Assembly (NCBI RefSeq): GCF_000975135.1
Contig: NZ_BBRF01000001.1
Span: 1,056,380-1,120,379, forward strand
Length of the DNA: 64,000 nucleotides
DNA from: Demequina aurantiaca
Lineage (GTDB): Bacteria; Actinomycetota; Actinomycetes; Actinomycetales; Demequinaceae
Direction of reading: 5' to 3'
The notes beneath the pieces were generated by a model, which did no database searches, was not told the origin of the DNA, and was given only the letters and a program-made list of their open reading frames with translations. Numbering within the stretch: position 1 is the stretch's first letter; every line of letters begins with the position of its first letter. Below, piece by piece: positions 19,922-27,714 of the stretch. Made by a program: the position numbers and the translations under genes.

Positions 19922-20965
19922 ATGGCCCTTCCGATCGGTAACACTGCGCTCGACGCCGTCATCCAGCCCCGGCTGGAGATCGTCGAGGAACGGCTGCGTG
20001 ACGCCGTCACGCAGTCCGACGCGCTGGCCGATGCCACCAGCCGTCATCTGGTCAACGCCGGCGGCAAGCGACTACGTCCGATGCTCGCGCTGCTGACCGC
20101 GCAGCTGGGCGACGGTACGCGACCCGAGGTGGTCGAGTCCGCAGTCGTGTGCGAGCTCACCCACCTGGCGACGCTGTACCACGATGACGTCATGGACTCC
20201 GCGCCCACGCGTCGCGGCGCGCCCGCGGCGCACGAGGTGTGGGGCAACTCGGTCGCGATCCTGACCGGTGATCTGCTGTTTGCCCGGGCCTCTCGCGTGG
20301 TTGCCGGACTAGGACCGGAAGCCGTGCGCATTCAGGCCGCGACCTTCGAGCGCCTGTGTATCGGTCAACTTCACGAGACGGTAGGACCTGTCGAGGGCGA
20401 AGACCCCACCGCCCATTACATTCAGGTGCTTGCGGACAAGACGGGCTCGCTGATCGCTACCTCGGCACGCTTTGGTGCGATGTTCGCGGGCTGTGAGCCC
20501 TCCATCGTCCAGCAGGTGACGAACTACGGAGAGCTCGCAGGCATCGCCTTCCAGCTCGCGGATGACGTGATCGACGTGCGTTCCAGTGCGGAGGCCACCG
20601 GCAAGACTCCGGGCACGGACCTGCGCGAGCAGGTGCCGACCATGCCCGTACTGTTGCTTCGCGCACGCATCGCCACGGAGGCCGATGCCCCCGCTGAACC
20701 CGGTGGCGAACGCGTGCCGCTCGACGCCGCGGTAGTAGCTGCCGACCGCGCTCTGCTCGCGAAGATTGACGGCGACCTCACCGCTGATTCAGCACTCGAA
20801 GAGGTAGTCGCGGAACTCGCCGTGCACCCCGTGGTCGACCAGACCGCGGTGCTCGCACGTCGGTGGAGCGCGCAAGCCATCGAGTCGATCGCGAACCTCC
20901 CCGAGGGTGACGTCAAGAACGCACTGACCGCCTTCGCCGAGGCACTGGTGGCTCGCGCCGCCTAG
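19922..20965 (+). CDS. Long-chain polyprenyl diphosphate synthase (menaquinone side chain)
   Basis: A trans-isoprenyl diphosphate synthase of 347 residues that builds the isoprenoid tail attached to menaquinone. GGKRLRP (47-53) binds isopentenyl diphosphate. The first aspartate-rich motif is D88-D89-x2-D92 (YHDDVMDSAPTRRG) and the second D214-D215-x2-D218 (QLADDVIDV), both with Mg-binding aspartates intact. Last gene of the nuo transcript, so respiratory chain and quinone tail are made together. Hepta-, octa- or nonaprenyl chain length cannot be read from the sequence. Confidence 0.88.
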   Translation: MALPIGNTALDAVIQPRLEIVEERLRDAVTQSDALADATSRHLVNAGGKRLRPMLALLTAQLGDGTRPEVVESAVVCELTHLATLYHDDVMDSAPTRRGAPAAHEVWGNSVAILTGDLLFARASRVVAGLGPEAVRIQAATFERLCIGQLHETVGPVEGEDPTAHYIQVLADKTGSLIATSARFGAMFAGCEPSIVQQVTNYGELAGIAFQLADDVIDVRSSAEATGKTPGTDLREQVPTMPVLLLRARIATEADAPAEPGGERVPLDAAVVAADRALLAKIDGDLTADSALEEVVAELAVHPVVDQTAVLARRWSAQAIESIANLPEGDVKNALTAFAEALVARAA

Positions 20966-20983
20966 CCCCGCGGTTGCGCGGGG
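20966..20983 (+). terminator. Hairpin ending the nuo-prenyl synthase operon
   Basis: CCCCGCG, loop GTTG, CGCGGGG begins at the base right after the TAG stop. It is a perfect seven-base-pair GC stem without a T-tract, as is common in high-GC actinobacteria. Confidence 0.6.
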
Positions 20984-21019
20984 GTCCGTGCCGGCGAGAA
21001 GTCGGTGTTGAATGGGGAC

Positions 21020-22039
21020 ATGGCAAACATCCTCATTCTTGGCGGCACCCAGTGGCTGGGCCGCACCCTCGCAGAACTCGCCCTCGCCCGAGGAGACTCG
21101 GTGACGTGCCTCGCGCGAGGGGAGTCTGGCACGGTCCCGGAGGGGGTCGAGTTCATCAGGTCGGACAGGCGTTCGGTGATCGCGTACCGCGACGTGCAGG
21201 ATCGCGACTGGGACGCGGTCATCGAGGTGAGCTGGCAGCCTGCCTGGGTGGAGGCCGCGGCGAAGGCCATCGGGGAGCGGGCAACGCACTGGACCTACGT
21301 CTCATCGATCGCCGTGTATGCGGCTGGGATGGAGCCAGGCGCGGATGAGTCGGCACCGCTACGGCCGCGGCTCCCCAGTGGCTCGCATGCGGACATGAAG
21401 GTGTACGGCGAGGCAAAGGTGAGCAGCGAGCGGGTGACCCGCGACATCGTGGGCGACAAGCTCTTTGCCCCTCGTCCGGGCATCCTCGCTGGACCCGGCG
21501 ACCCGACGGATCGCGTCAGCTACTGGCCCGCGCGTTTCCACACCGCGGGCGCAGAACCGGTGCTGGTCCCCGACACCCCAGACGTGAACGTCCGAGCGCT
21601 GGACGTGCGCGACCTCAGCCACTGGATTCTGGACTCAATCGTTGCTGGCACCACCGGACCAATCAATGCGGTCGGGGAGGACATCTCGTTTGAGGACTTC
21701 ATCGCTCTCGCTCGCAGCGTGGGCGGGCACACAGGCGACGTGGTCGCGGCGACTTCACAGTGGCTCATTCACCAAGGCGTGCAGCCGAACAGCGGCCCGC
21801 GATCGCTGCCCTGGTGGCTGCCCGAAGAGGGCCTGGGTGCAGCCAAGCAGTCGTCCACCGGCCGCACGCACCTCTCCGGACAGGGAGCGATCGACGCGGG
21901 CATGACCCGTCGCCGGTTGCGCGAGACCTTAGAGGACTGCCTCGAGGATGAGCGGGTCCGCGGCTTCGACCGCGACCGCGAGGCGGGTCTCACTCGTGGC
22001 GAGGAGTCCTTCCTGATCGAGCGCTGGACCACCCGCTAA
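21020..22039 (+). CDS. NAD(P)-dependent epimerase/reductase-like SDR protein
   Basis: A 339-residue Rossmann protein of the extended/atypical SDR type. ILILGGTQWLGRTLAELAL is the nucleotide-binding loop, YVSSIAVYA follows, and a Tyr-x3-Lys-like YGEAK marks the catalytic region. ATG 21020 is preferred because the protein then begins directly with the Rossmann strand. GTG 21005 would add five residues. A weak TTGAAT box lies six bases upstream of the ATG, so the mRNA may be leaderless. Substrate unknown. The gene lies between the nuo operon and a sigma factor gene without overlaps. Confidence 0.7.
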   Translation: MANILILGGTQWLGRTLAELALARGDSVTCLARGESGTVPEGVEFIRSDRRSVIAYRDVQDRDWDAVIEVSWQPAWVEAAAKAIGERATHWTYVSSIAVYAAGMEPGADESAPLRPRLPSGSHADMKVYGEAKVSSERVTRDIVGDKLFAPRPGILAGPGDPTDRVSYWPARFHTAGAEPVLVPDTPDVNVRALDVRDLSHWILDSIVAGTTGPINAVGEDISFEDFIALARSVGGHTGDVVAATSQWLIHQGVQPNSGPRSLPWWLPEEGLGAAKQSSTGRTHLSGQGAIDAGMTRRRLRETLEDCLEDERVRGFDRDREAGLTRGEESFLIERWTTR

Positions 22040-22107
22040 GAATGGCACCACAACCCTTTGGTGGCCGACTCCGTTTGGAAGAGTAAGAACACCACAGCGG
22101 GAGCTGC

Positions 22108-22121
22108 CGGCACACGTGCCG
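22108..22121. repeat. Inverted repeat upstream of the ECF sigma gene
   Basis: CGGCAC-AC-GTGCCG is a perfect 6+2+6 palindrome ending 29 bases before the sigma factor ATG, in a 111-base gap. It could be an operator or a leader hairpin. Confidence 0.35.
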
Positions 22122-22150
22122 AATGTCACCCGTGCGACACAAGGGGAGAC

Positions 22151-22693
22151 ATGGCGAACTGGCAGCCACTGGTGGACGAGTTGATCCGCGACCGCGGACC
22201 GCAGCTCGTCGCGTACGGCGCGATGCTAGTGGGCCGCGACGGCGACGCCGAGGACCTAGTCCACGACGCCATCGTCAAGACGTTCTCCAAGCGCCGCAGC
22301 ATCGGCTCGTTGAACGAGGCGCACGCCTACGTGCGCAAGGCGATGCCGAGCATCGTGATCGACCGCACCAGGTCCGCCGCCGCGCGTCGCCGGGCAATGA
22401 ACCGTTCCTACGAGCGCCCGCAAGAGATCTCGGACCTAGACGCGGGCGTGGACCTGCGTCGGGCGCTCAGGACCCTCGCCCCGCGCGAGCAGGTGTGCGT
22501 GGTGCTCAGGTACTTCGACGACCTCACGGTCACGCAGGTCGCCGCGCAGTTGGGACTCGCTGACGGCACTGTCAAGCGCTACCTCGCCAACGCCAGGGTT
22601 CACCTGGCGCAAGAACTCGACATTACCGAGGACTGGGACGACTCGCGCGAGCGGGCCGACGTGGTCGCCGTGCACGGAGGGAAGAAGTCATGA
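22151..22693 (+). CDS. ECF RNA polymerase sigma factor (SigE-family type)
   Basis: A 180-residue two-domain sigma factor. Region 2 (about 10-75) includes DAEDLVHDAIVKTF and a basic stretch IDRTRSAAARRR. Region 4 (about 95-155) includes LAPREQVCVVLRYFDDLT and the helix-turn-helix QVAAQLGLADGTVKRYLANA. ATG 22151 follows AAGGGGAG at an ideal distance, so the longer in-frame extension is not used. The stop overlaps the next gene by four bases. ECF factors usually sit with their anti-sigma factor. The coupled downstream membrane protein is the obvious candidate, but it lacks a zinc-binding motif. Confidence 0.88.
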   Translation: MANWQPLVDELIRDRGPQLVAYGAMLVGRDGDAEDLVHDAIVKTFSKRRSIGSLNEAHAYVRKAMPSIVIDRTRSAAARRRAMNRSYERPQEISDLDAGVDLRRALRTLAPREQVCVVLRYFDDLTVTQVAAQLGLADGTVKRYLANARVHLAQELDITEDWDDSRERADVVAVHGGKKS

Positions 22694-23757
22694 CGCAGAT
22701 ACAGGACATGTTTAACGAGGGCTTCCGGAGCCACGCCGATGCCGTGGCGAGATCCGGTGGCCTGGGAAGGGATTTCGAGCGAGGGGCCGTGAAGTCCATC
22801 CGCCGCCGTCGCACCACGCGGGCGGTGGGTACCGGGGCCGGCTCGGCGCTGGCGATTGGTGCTGTAGGGGCCGCGGTGTGGGCGGTCCCGGGTGGACGGA
22901 ACGCTCCCGTCGCGCCGGCTGGTGCCGATGCCTGCGAGATCAATCCGTATCTGCCACCGAACCTGGACTCGATTGCTAGTCCGTACGGCCTCTTTAGGGT
23001 CTACGTCGACCTGCGCCCCGAGATCCAGGACAAGAAGGTCGTCGTGGTCTATCCCGATGGCAAGTACCTGGACGTCCCCGCAAATGACGATGGTGCGTAC
23101 ATCCTCGACTACGACGGTCGAGAATACGAGGTGGCGAACCAGGCCCCCCGGTTCTCCAATGAATTTGACTACGCGATGGTGATGGATTGGCAGTCAGACG
23201 GGACTGCCGGCGGTGATATCTGGGATGGAGTCAATCCATACCTAGTCGGCTACGGCTGGACCACTGTCGTGACGGATCCAGTGCCTGACGGTATCGACGT
23301 CGACGCACTGTCATCGACATTCGACATCACCATCAACGGGGGCGGCACAGGCTATTGGGAGGGTGCGGTTCCGGAAGGGGCTGTCACTGATGTGATGGTG
23401 ACGTCTGAAGGTGGGGTCGAGACCACTCGGCTTCACGAAGGCGACCCGGGTCCGTCGCTCGAGGAAGTGGTCGGAGCCACGCGTGTGGAGATGAGGGTAA
23501 GCGGGCTCCCTGGCGGCGAGACGTTCTCGATCGTGTCCACCTTCGACCCGAACGACATCCCGGAGCCGACGTGCCTGCCAGGAGCGGCCGATCCGACGTC
23601 GATCCCCGAGCCGACCGCATCGCTGTGGGGTGGAGTGCCGCCTTCGATGGCTCCCGACCAGCCCGGAGACGCGGTGGGCGATGCCGACCCGTCGCAGGTA
23701 CCGACGCCGGGTTCTGGCTCATCGCCGGACCCAGGCATCAGCTCATCCACCGACTAG
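22690..23757 (+). CDS. Single-pass membrane protein coupled to the ECF sigma factor; possible anti-sigma factor
   Basis: A 355-residue protein I cannot assign to a family. About 40 cytoplasmic residues end in a basic stretch (SIRRRRTTR), then one transmembrane helix (about 45-67) and an extracytoplasmic region of about 230 residues. A Pro/Ser/Asp-rich tail follows from residue 300. Two cysteines (C81 and one in EPTCLPG) could form a disulfide. The start overlaps the sigma gene (ATGA), so it is translated with it. The topology fits an anti-sigma factor or sensor, but no His-x3-Cys-x2-Cys zinc motif is present. It ends 13 bases from the convergent rarD. Confidence 0.6.
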   Translation: MTQIQDMFNEGFRSHADAVARSGGLGRDFERGAVKSIRRRRTTRAVGTGAGSALAIGAVGAAVWAVPGGRNAPVAPAGADACEINPYLPPNLDSIASPYGLFRVYVDLRPEIQDKKVVVVYPDGKYLDVPANDDGAYILDYDGREYEVANQAPRFSNEFDYAMVMDWQSDGTAGGDIWDGVNPYLVGYGWTTVVTDPVPDGIDVDALSSTFDITINGGGTGYWEGAVPEGAVTDVMVTSEGGVETTRLHEGDPGPSLEEVVGATRVEMRVSGLPGGETFSIVSTFDPNDIPEPTCLPGAADPTSIPEPTASLWGGVPPSMAPDQPGDAVGDADPSQVPTPGSGSSPDPGISSSTD

Positions 23758-23770
23758 TTGGCGCAGGCGG

Positions 23771-24721
23771 CTAAAGCGGCTCGGCGACCGCGCCCACGGG
23801 GGCGGTCTTGGGGATCTTCCTGCGTGACTGCGAGCGGAAGCCGTCCACGGTCAGCACGATCAGTGCGACCCAGATCAGGGCGAAACCGGCCCAGCGGCTG
23901 GGCGGCATCGGCTCGTTGAAGTGCCACACGGCCAGGATGAACATCATGGTGGGCGCGATGTACTGCAGCAACCCCGTCACGTAGAGGGGCTGCCGACGTG
24001 CGCCAGCCGCGAACAGAATGAGCGCTCCGGCGGTGAAGAGTCCCGTGGAAACCATCAGCAGGTCGTGGCTGAGGCCAAGTCCCTCGGCGCCGCGCTGGCC
24101 AAAGGTGAGTCCATCGTTGGCCGCCATGATCCACAGGCCAATGACGGCGACGGGGAACAGCACCATCGTCTCGACTGTCAGGCCGGTGACTGCGTCGACC
24201 TCCGCTCCCACGCGCTTCTTGATCAGCCCGTAGATGCCGAACGAGGTCGCGAGCGCTAGTGAGATCCAGGGGAACTCGCCCAGGCCCACGCCGATCACGA
24301 TCACCGCGAGCAGGCCGATCGCGATGGCGACCATCTGCAGGCGGCGCAGCCTCTCGCCCAGCACGATCACGCCGAGTGCCACGGTGAACAGTGGGTTGAT
24401 GTAGTAGCCGAGTGATGCCGAGTTCACGTGGTCACTCACGATCGCGTAAACGTAGAGCAACCAGTTGACGGCGACGAACCCGCCGGCAGCGGCGAGGGTG
24501 AGAACTACCCTACGGTTGCTCAGCGCAACGCGCAGTTGCCTCCAGGAGCGCATGAAGGCCACAAAAATGAGGCAGACCACGAGTGACCAGACCGCGCGGT
24601 TCGCAGTGATCTCGAGCGCGCTCGCGGGCTTGAGCGCCGCCATGAGAAGTGGGAATAGACCCCACATGAGGTACGCGCCGGCGCCGTAGAGCAGTCCGGG
24701 CTTGTCGAGGCGTTCGTTCAC
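23771..24721 (-). CDS. rarD: RarD-type EamA/DMT transporter
   Basis: A 316-residue inner-membrane protein with ten predicted helices, in the drug/metabolite transporter superfamily. The opening (GLLYGAGAYLMWGLFPL) and the central GYYINPLFTVALGVIVLGERL are typical of RarD. The substrate of the family is not established. GTG start at 24721 with GGGAG nine bases upstream. Read in the same direction as the beta-glucan operon but separated from it by about 190 bases with inverted repeats, so probably an independent unit. Confidence 0.8.
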   Translation of the reverse strand: MNERLDKPGLLYGAGAYLMWGLFPLLMAALKPASALEITANRAVWSLVVCLIFVAFMRSWRQLRVALSNRRVVLTLAAAGGFVAVNWLLYVYAIVSDHVNSASLGYYINPLFTVALGVIVLGERLRRLQMVAIAIGLLAVIVIGVGLGEFPWISLALATSFGIYGLIKKRVGAEVDAVTGLTVETMVLFPVAVIGLWIMAANDGLTFGQRGAEGLGLSHDLLMVSTGLFTAGALILFAAGARRQPLYVTGLLQYIAPTMMFILAVWHFNEPMPPSRWAGFALIWVALIVLTVDGFRSQSRRKIPKTAPVGAVAEPL

Positions 24722-24848
24722 CTTGTCAGTCTCCCACCCCTGCTAGCCAACCGGACCCCAAAACAAGGTGCCAGTGCCGGGAGGCTGGTGCCTCAATGCG
24801 GTCGCGCCCGCCATCCCGAGCCTGCGACTCGAGGCGAATCGCACCTTT

Positions 24849-24897
24849 GCGGTACATGAGTGCGGTTCTGAAGCCGGTGTCAGCATCCATGTACCGC
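24849..24897 (-). terminator. Inverted repeat downstream of the GH81 gene, probable terminator
   Basis: GCGGTACATG (24849-24858) and CATGTACCGC (24888-24897) are perfectly complementary over ten bases around a 29-base loop. The repeat starts 15 bases after the GH81 stop. A second, smaller palindrome (TGCGA...TCGCA, 24823-24843) lies beside it. No gene is visible in 24722-24911. Confidence 0.45.
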
Positions 24898-24911
24898 CAA
24901 GGCAGGAAGGG

Positions 24912-26969
24912 TCAGGTGCTCGCAATCCAGGCCAGCATGTACGCCCGCGAGTTACCGTCATCGATCAACTCCGAGTCCAAGGCAACAGCGGTGTCCCAGG
25001 CCGTCGCCGCGTCCTCGGGCCCTGCGAGCGCCAGGTACATCAGTAAGTAGTCACCGAAACCCACGGAGTATCCCCCGGCAGCCGCCTCGTCCAGTGAAGC
25101 CAGCGCGATGTCACGTGCCTTGTCGTCCGGCGGTGTGAGATAGGTCGCCATGGGCGCCATGGGGATCAGTTGAATCCCGAGCATCGCGGAGGGCTCAGCG
25201 CTGAACCACGTGGAGTACTCGCGTTTGCCGCCCCACTCGAGTGCGACCACGGGATGCGAGTATTCGGGAAAGTCGCTGAGGTCGGGACGCACCCAGCCGC
25301 GTACCGCGGCATCCGCCTCGGCGGATAGCATCCACGTCGCGGTCGCCTCGAGGGCATCGTCGTCGCGCACCCGTGCCCAGGACGCGAGCCCGTTCCAGGC
25401 GAGCACAGCCTCTGAGCTGGACTCCTGGTTGTTGCCGTCCGCGAAGGGTGAGGTACCGGACGCCCAGGAGTGCCCCGCGAAGGGGTCAAATGTGCGCAAC
25501 TCAGGGAACGAATCGCTTCCAGCCCCGGAGCCCAGGTCTGCGGCGAGCAAGTCCATCACGGGCGCGATGTCCTCCTCCAGCGAGGGCTGGAGGCCTACCG
25601 CCACCGCCGCGGCATTGAGGAAATAGCCGTAGTGAAAATGGTGATCGTTGAACTGATCGGCGCCAAACGATGCCTCCTTGCCCACGACTCCCCGCATCGC
25701 GTCGTCGTACACAAAGCAGCGCACGTCGCGCTCTGCGCAGCCCTCAGGGTCGGTCCACGTGGTGAGCGCGGGCATGACAATGTCGAGGAACGAGGCGCGG
25801 AGATCCGGCTCGTCGAGGGCGTCGGCAACCATGGCGAGCATCGCGACCCGATAGAGCGCCTTGCCGCCAAAGTACGAATCCGCCGGAAGAGTGCCGGTCT
25901 CCGCGAGGTCCTCCTTGAGGGCGGTCGTGATGGCCTCGCGTTGCGCCTCCGAGACGTCCGACAGATCGAGCTCCGTTGCGGGAGCAACCGCCGCCACCTC
26001 CCAGGTGGACTGGTGGCCCGCGCAGACCTCGACAACGCCATTGATGGTGGCGTACGAGCCCAAGGAGCACTCCATGTCCTCGGATCGCGACGCCGGCACC
26101 GCGAGCACGGTGCCCTCGCCTGGGTTGTTGTAGGTGAGCTGCGTGGTGGCCGTCTCATCATTCGACGCGACCTCAAGGTTGACCGACGTCACGGGCTCGC
26201 CGAGTTCAGCCGCGAACTTCTGGGCCGAACTTCCGTCCGGAGTCGCGAAGAACTGAGCGGTGCCGCCGGGTTGGAGGTCGATCGTGCCGCCGGTAAACAC
26301 GCCGCCCGTGACGAGTGCCCCGTACTCGATGCCGTTGATGTCTCCCGTGATGAGGGCCGGCTCCGGGGGCACACTGGTGCCGCCAGCCGCCGGCGACTGC
26401 TCGGCGAAGCCCCCGGGGATGATCAGGCTGGTCGCAGCATCGGCCGTCACTCCCACGACCGGCCACCCGGCCGCGAGTGTCACCCTCGCGATACTCTTTC
26501 CGCCCTGATCAACGTACGCGAGCTCGACGCTCACGGGGTCGGCGCGGGATACGAGAGGGCGGGCCGTCGCTCCGTGAATCCCCACGCCGAACTCCAGGTT
26601 CGCAGGCCCGGCGATGACGTCGGGGGTGACTGCCACACGGGGAAGCCCAAACGCAAAGCCGTCGCCCGTTGGCGAGAAGGACAGGGGAGTAGCAAAAACC
26701 GGATTCGCCTGGTCGTTGAATGCCAGGGCCGAATACCACCGGTTGGTTGGCGGAATGACACCATCGGCAAGGGACATCGGCGGGGGGCTTGCCACGGACT
26801 CGTGCGGCACAGTTGCCACCAACTGCTCAATGTTCGTGGGTGTCATGACGGCGCTAGACGGGACGGGTTGAGGCTCGGGCTGTCCAAAATCACAACCTGT
26901 CAGACCAAGAGTGAACGCGCACAAGACGGCGCTCATCGCCACAAGCCTAGAAAGGACGGGGGGCCTCAT
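24912..26969 (-). CDS. GH81 endo-beta-1,3-glucanase lipoprotein
   Basis: A 685-residue secreted hydrolase. A signal sequence ends in the lipobox LTGC (C26), so it should be anchored to the outer face of the membrane. Residues about 50-330 form the beta-sandwich domain. The (alpha/alpha)6 catalytic domain carries FNDHHFHYGYF (D442, the family's proposed acid) and DGNNQESSSEA (E516 and E520). These are GH81 hallmarks, and the known activity is cleavage of beta-1,3-glucan. The ATG at 26969 lies one base after the stop of the upstream gene, with no Shine-Dalgarno sequence, so translation is coupled. A start at 27032 would place junk before the signal peptide. As the third gene behind a polysaccharide synthase it may trim or release the product, as BcsZ does for cellulose. 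Confidence 0.88.
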   Translation of the reverse strand: MRPPVLSRLVAMSAVLCAFTLGLTGCDFGQPEPQPVPSSAVMTPTNIEQLVATVPHESVASPPPMSLADGVIPPTNRWYSALAFNDQANPVFATPLSFSPTGDGFAFGLPRVAVTPDVIAGPANLEFGVGIHGATARPLVSRADPVSVELAYVDQGGKSIARVTLAAGWPVVGVTADAATSLIIPGGFAEQSPAAGGTSVPPEPALITGDINGIEYGALVTGGVFTGGTIDLQPGGTAQFFATPDGSSAQKFAAELGEPVTSVNLEVASNDETATTQLTYNNPGEGTVLAVPASRSEDMECSLGSYATINGVVEVCAGHQSTWEVAAVAPATELDLSDVSEAQREAITTALKEDLAETGTLPADSYFGGKALYRVAMLAMVADALDEPDLRASFLDIVMPALTTWTDPEGCAERDVRCFVYDDAMRGVVGKEASFGADQFNDHHFHYGYFLNAAAVAVGLQPSLEEDIAPVMDLLAADLGSGAGSDSFPELRTFDPFAGHSWASGTSPFADGNNQESSSEAVLAWNGLASWARVRDDDALEATATWMLSAEADAAVRGWVRPDLSDFPEYSHPVVALEWGGKREYSTWFSAEPSAMLGIQLIPMAPMATYLTPPDDKARDIALASLDEAAAGGYSVGFGDYLLMYLALAGPEDAATAWDTAVALDSELIDDGNSRAYMLAWIAST

Positions 26970-26970
26970 G

Positions 26971-27714
26971 TCAGATGCCGATGCGGTGCAGGAAGTCGCG
27001 CGCCGAGTCTCGCATGCCAGCCAATGGCCCATCGTCTCTCAAGTCCACTGTGACTTGGACCGGAGTGCCTGGAGCTGTCAGTCCCGTGGGCTCGCTGCCT
27101 GCAATCTCGCCACTGTCGACAGTGACGTATGCCCGAGCGTTTCCCCCCTCGGTGGCCACCTGAACGTCCCCCACGGTTCCCGGCACAATGCTGCGGTCAG
27201 GCAACCGCAGCTCGACGCTGGCACCGCCCTCGAGGCGGTCGAGGTCGCGAGGGTTCAGCACTAACTCTGCGGTGACCTCGAGCGAGCCGTCTTGAACGAC
27301 CTCCGCGACGATTCCTCCGGACGGCACGTAGCCACCGGGGCCCACGTGCAGCACTGCGACGGTTCCGTCCGCGCTGGCGGTGACGGACCACAACGGACTG
27401 GCTTCAAAGTCCTTCGCATCCTCGTCGTCCTCGTCGATTGCGGACTTCGCATCGGCCTCGAGATCTCGCTTGCGCTGCAGACTCTCGATGGTGAAGAGCA
27501 CGTCGCCCTCGACAACGGCGTCACCCTCCTCCACGAACTGTCGGACTACCTTTCCGCCGTAGTCAGTGCCCACGGGCAACTGGTGCGCGCTGATGGTGGC
27601 GGTCTGCGACACCGCCGTGGACTCCCGCTCGGTGTAGACGTAAGTCGCCGCCGCGACGACGACAAGGACGGCAAGCGTGCCGAACGCAAGCTTGAAGCGT
27701 GTGGCCCAGGTCAT
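26971..27714 (-). CDS. HlyD/membrane-fusion-type protein of the glucan synthase operon (BgsB-like)
   Basis: A 247-residue protein with one N-terminal transmembrane helix (about 9-27) and an extracytoplasmic part. That part contains two lipoyl-like half motifs (KVVRQFVEEGDAVVEGDVLF and ADGTVAVLHVGPGGYVPSGG) separated by a very acidic segment (about 84-104), then a beta-barrel-like domain. In Sinorhizobium a membrane-fusion protein (BgsB) works with the GT2 enzyme BgsA to make mixed-linkage beta-glucan. Here ATG 27714 overlaps the synthase stop (ATGA) behind a strong AGGGAGGT. Role in export or synthase assembly is inferred. Confidence 0.7.
   Translation of the reverse strand: MTWATRFKLAFGTLAVLVVVAAATYVYTERESTAVSQTATISAHQLPVGTDYGGKVVRQFVEEGDAVVEGDVLFTIESLQRKRDLEADAKSAIDEDDEDAKDFEASPLWSVTASADGTVAVLHVGPGGYVPSGGIVAEVVQDGSLEVTAELVLNPRDLDRLEGGASVELRLPDRSIVPGTVGDVQVATEGGNARAYVTVDSGEIAGSEPTGLTAPGTPVQVTVDLRDDGPLAGMRDSARDFLHRIGI

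Noticed and set aside
25470..27053. A 527-codon plus-strand frame opposite the GH81 and fusion-protein genes
   Set aside because: Crosses a gene border, no motifs, and the minus strand shows GH81 signatures.
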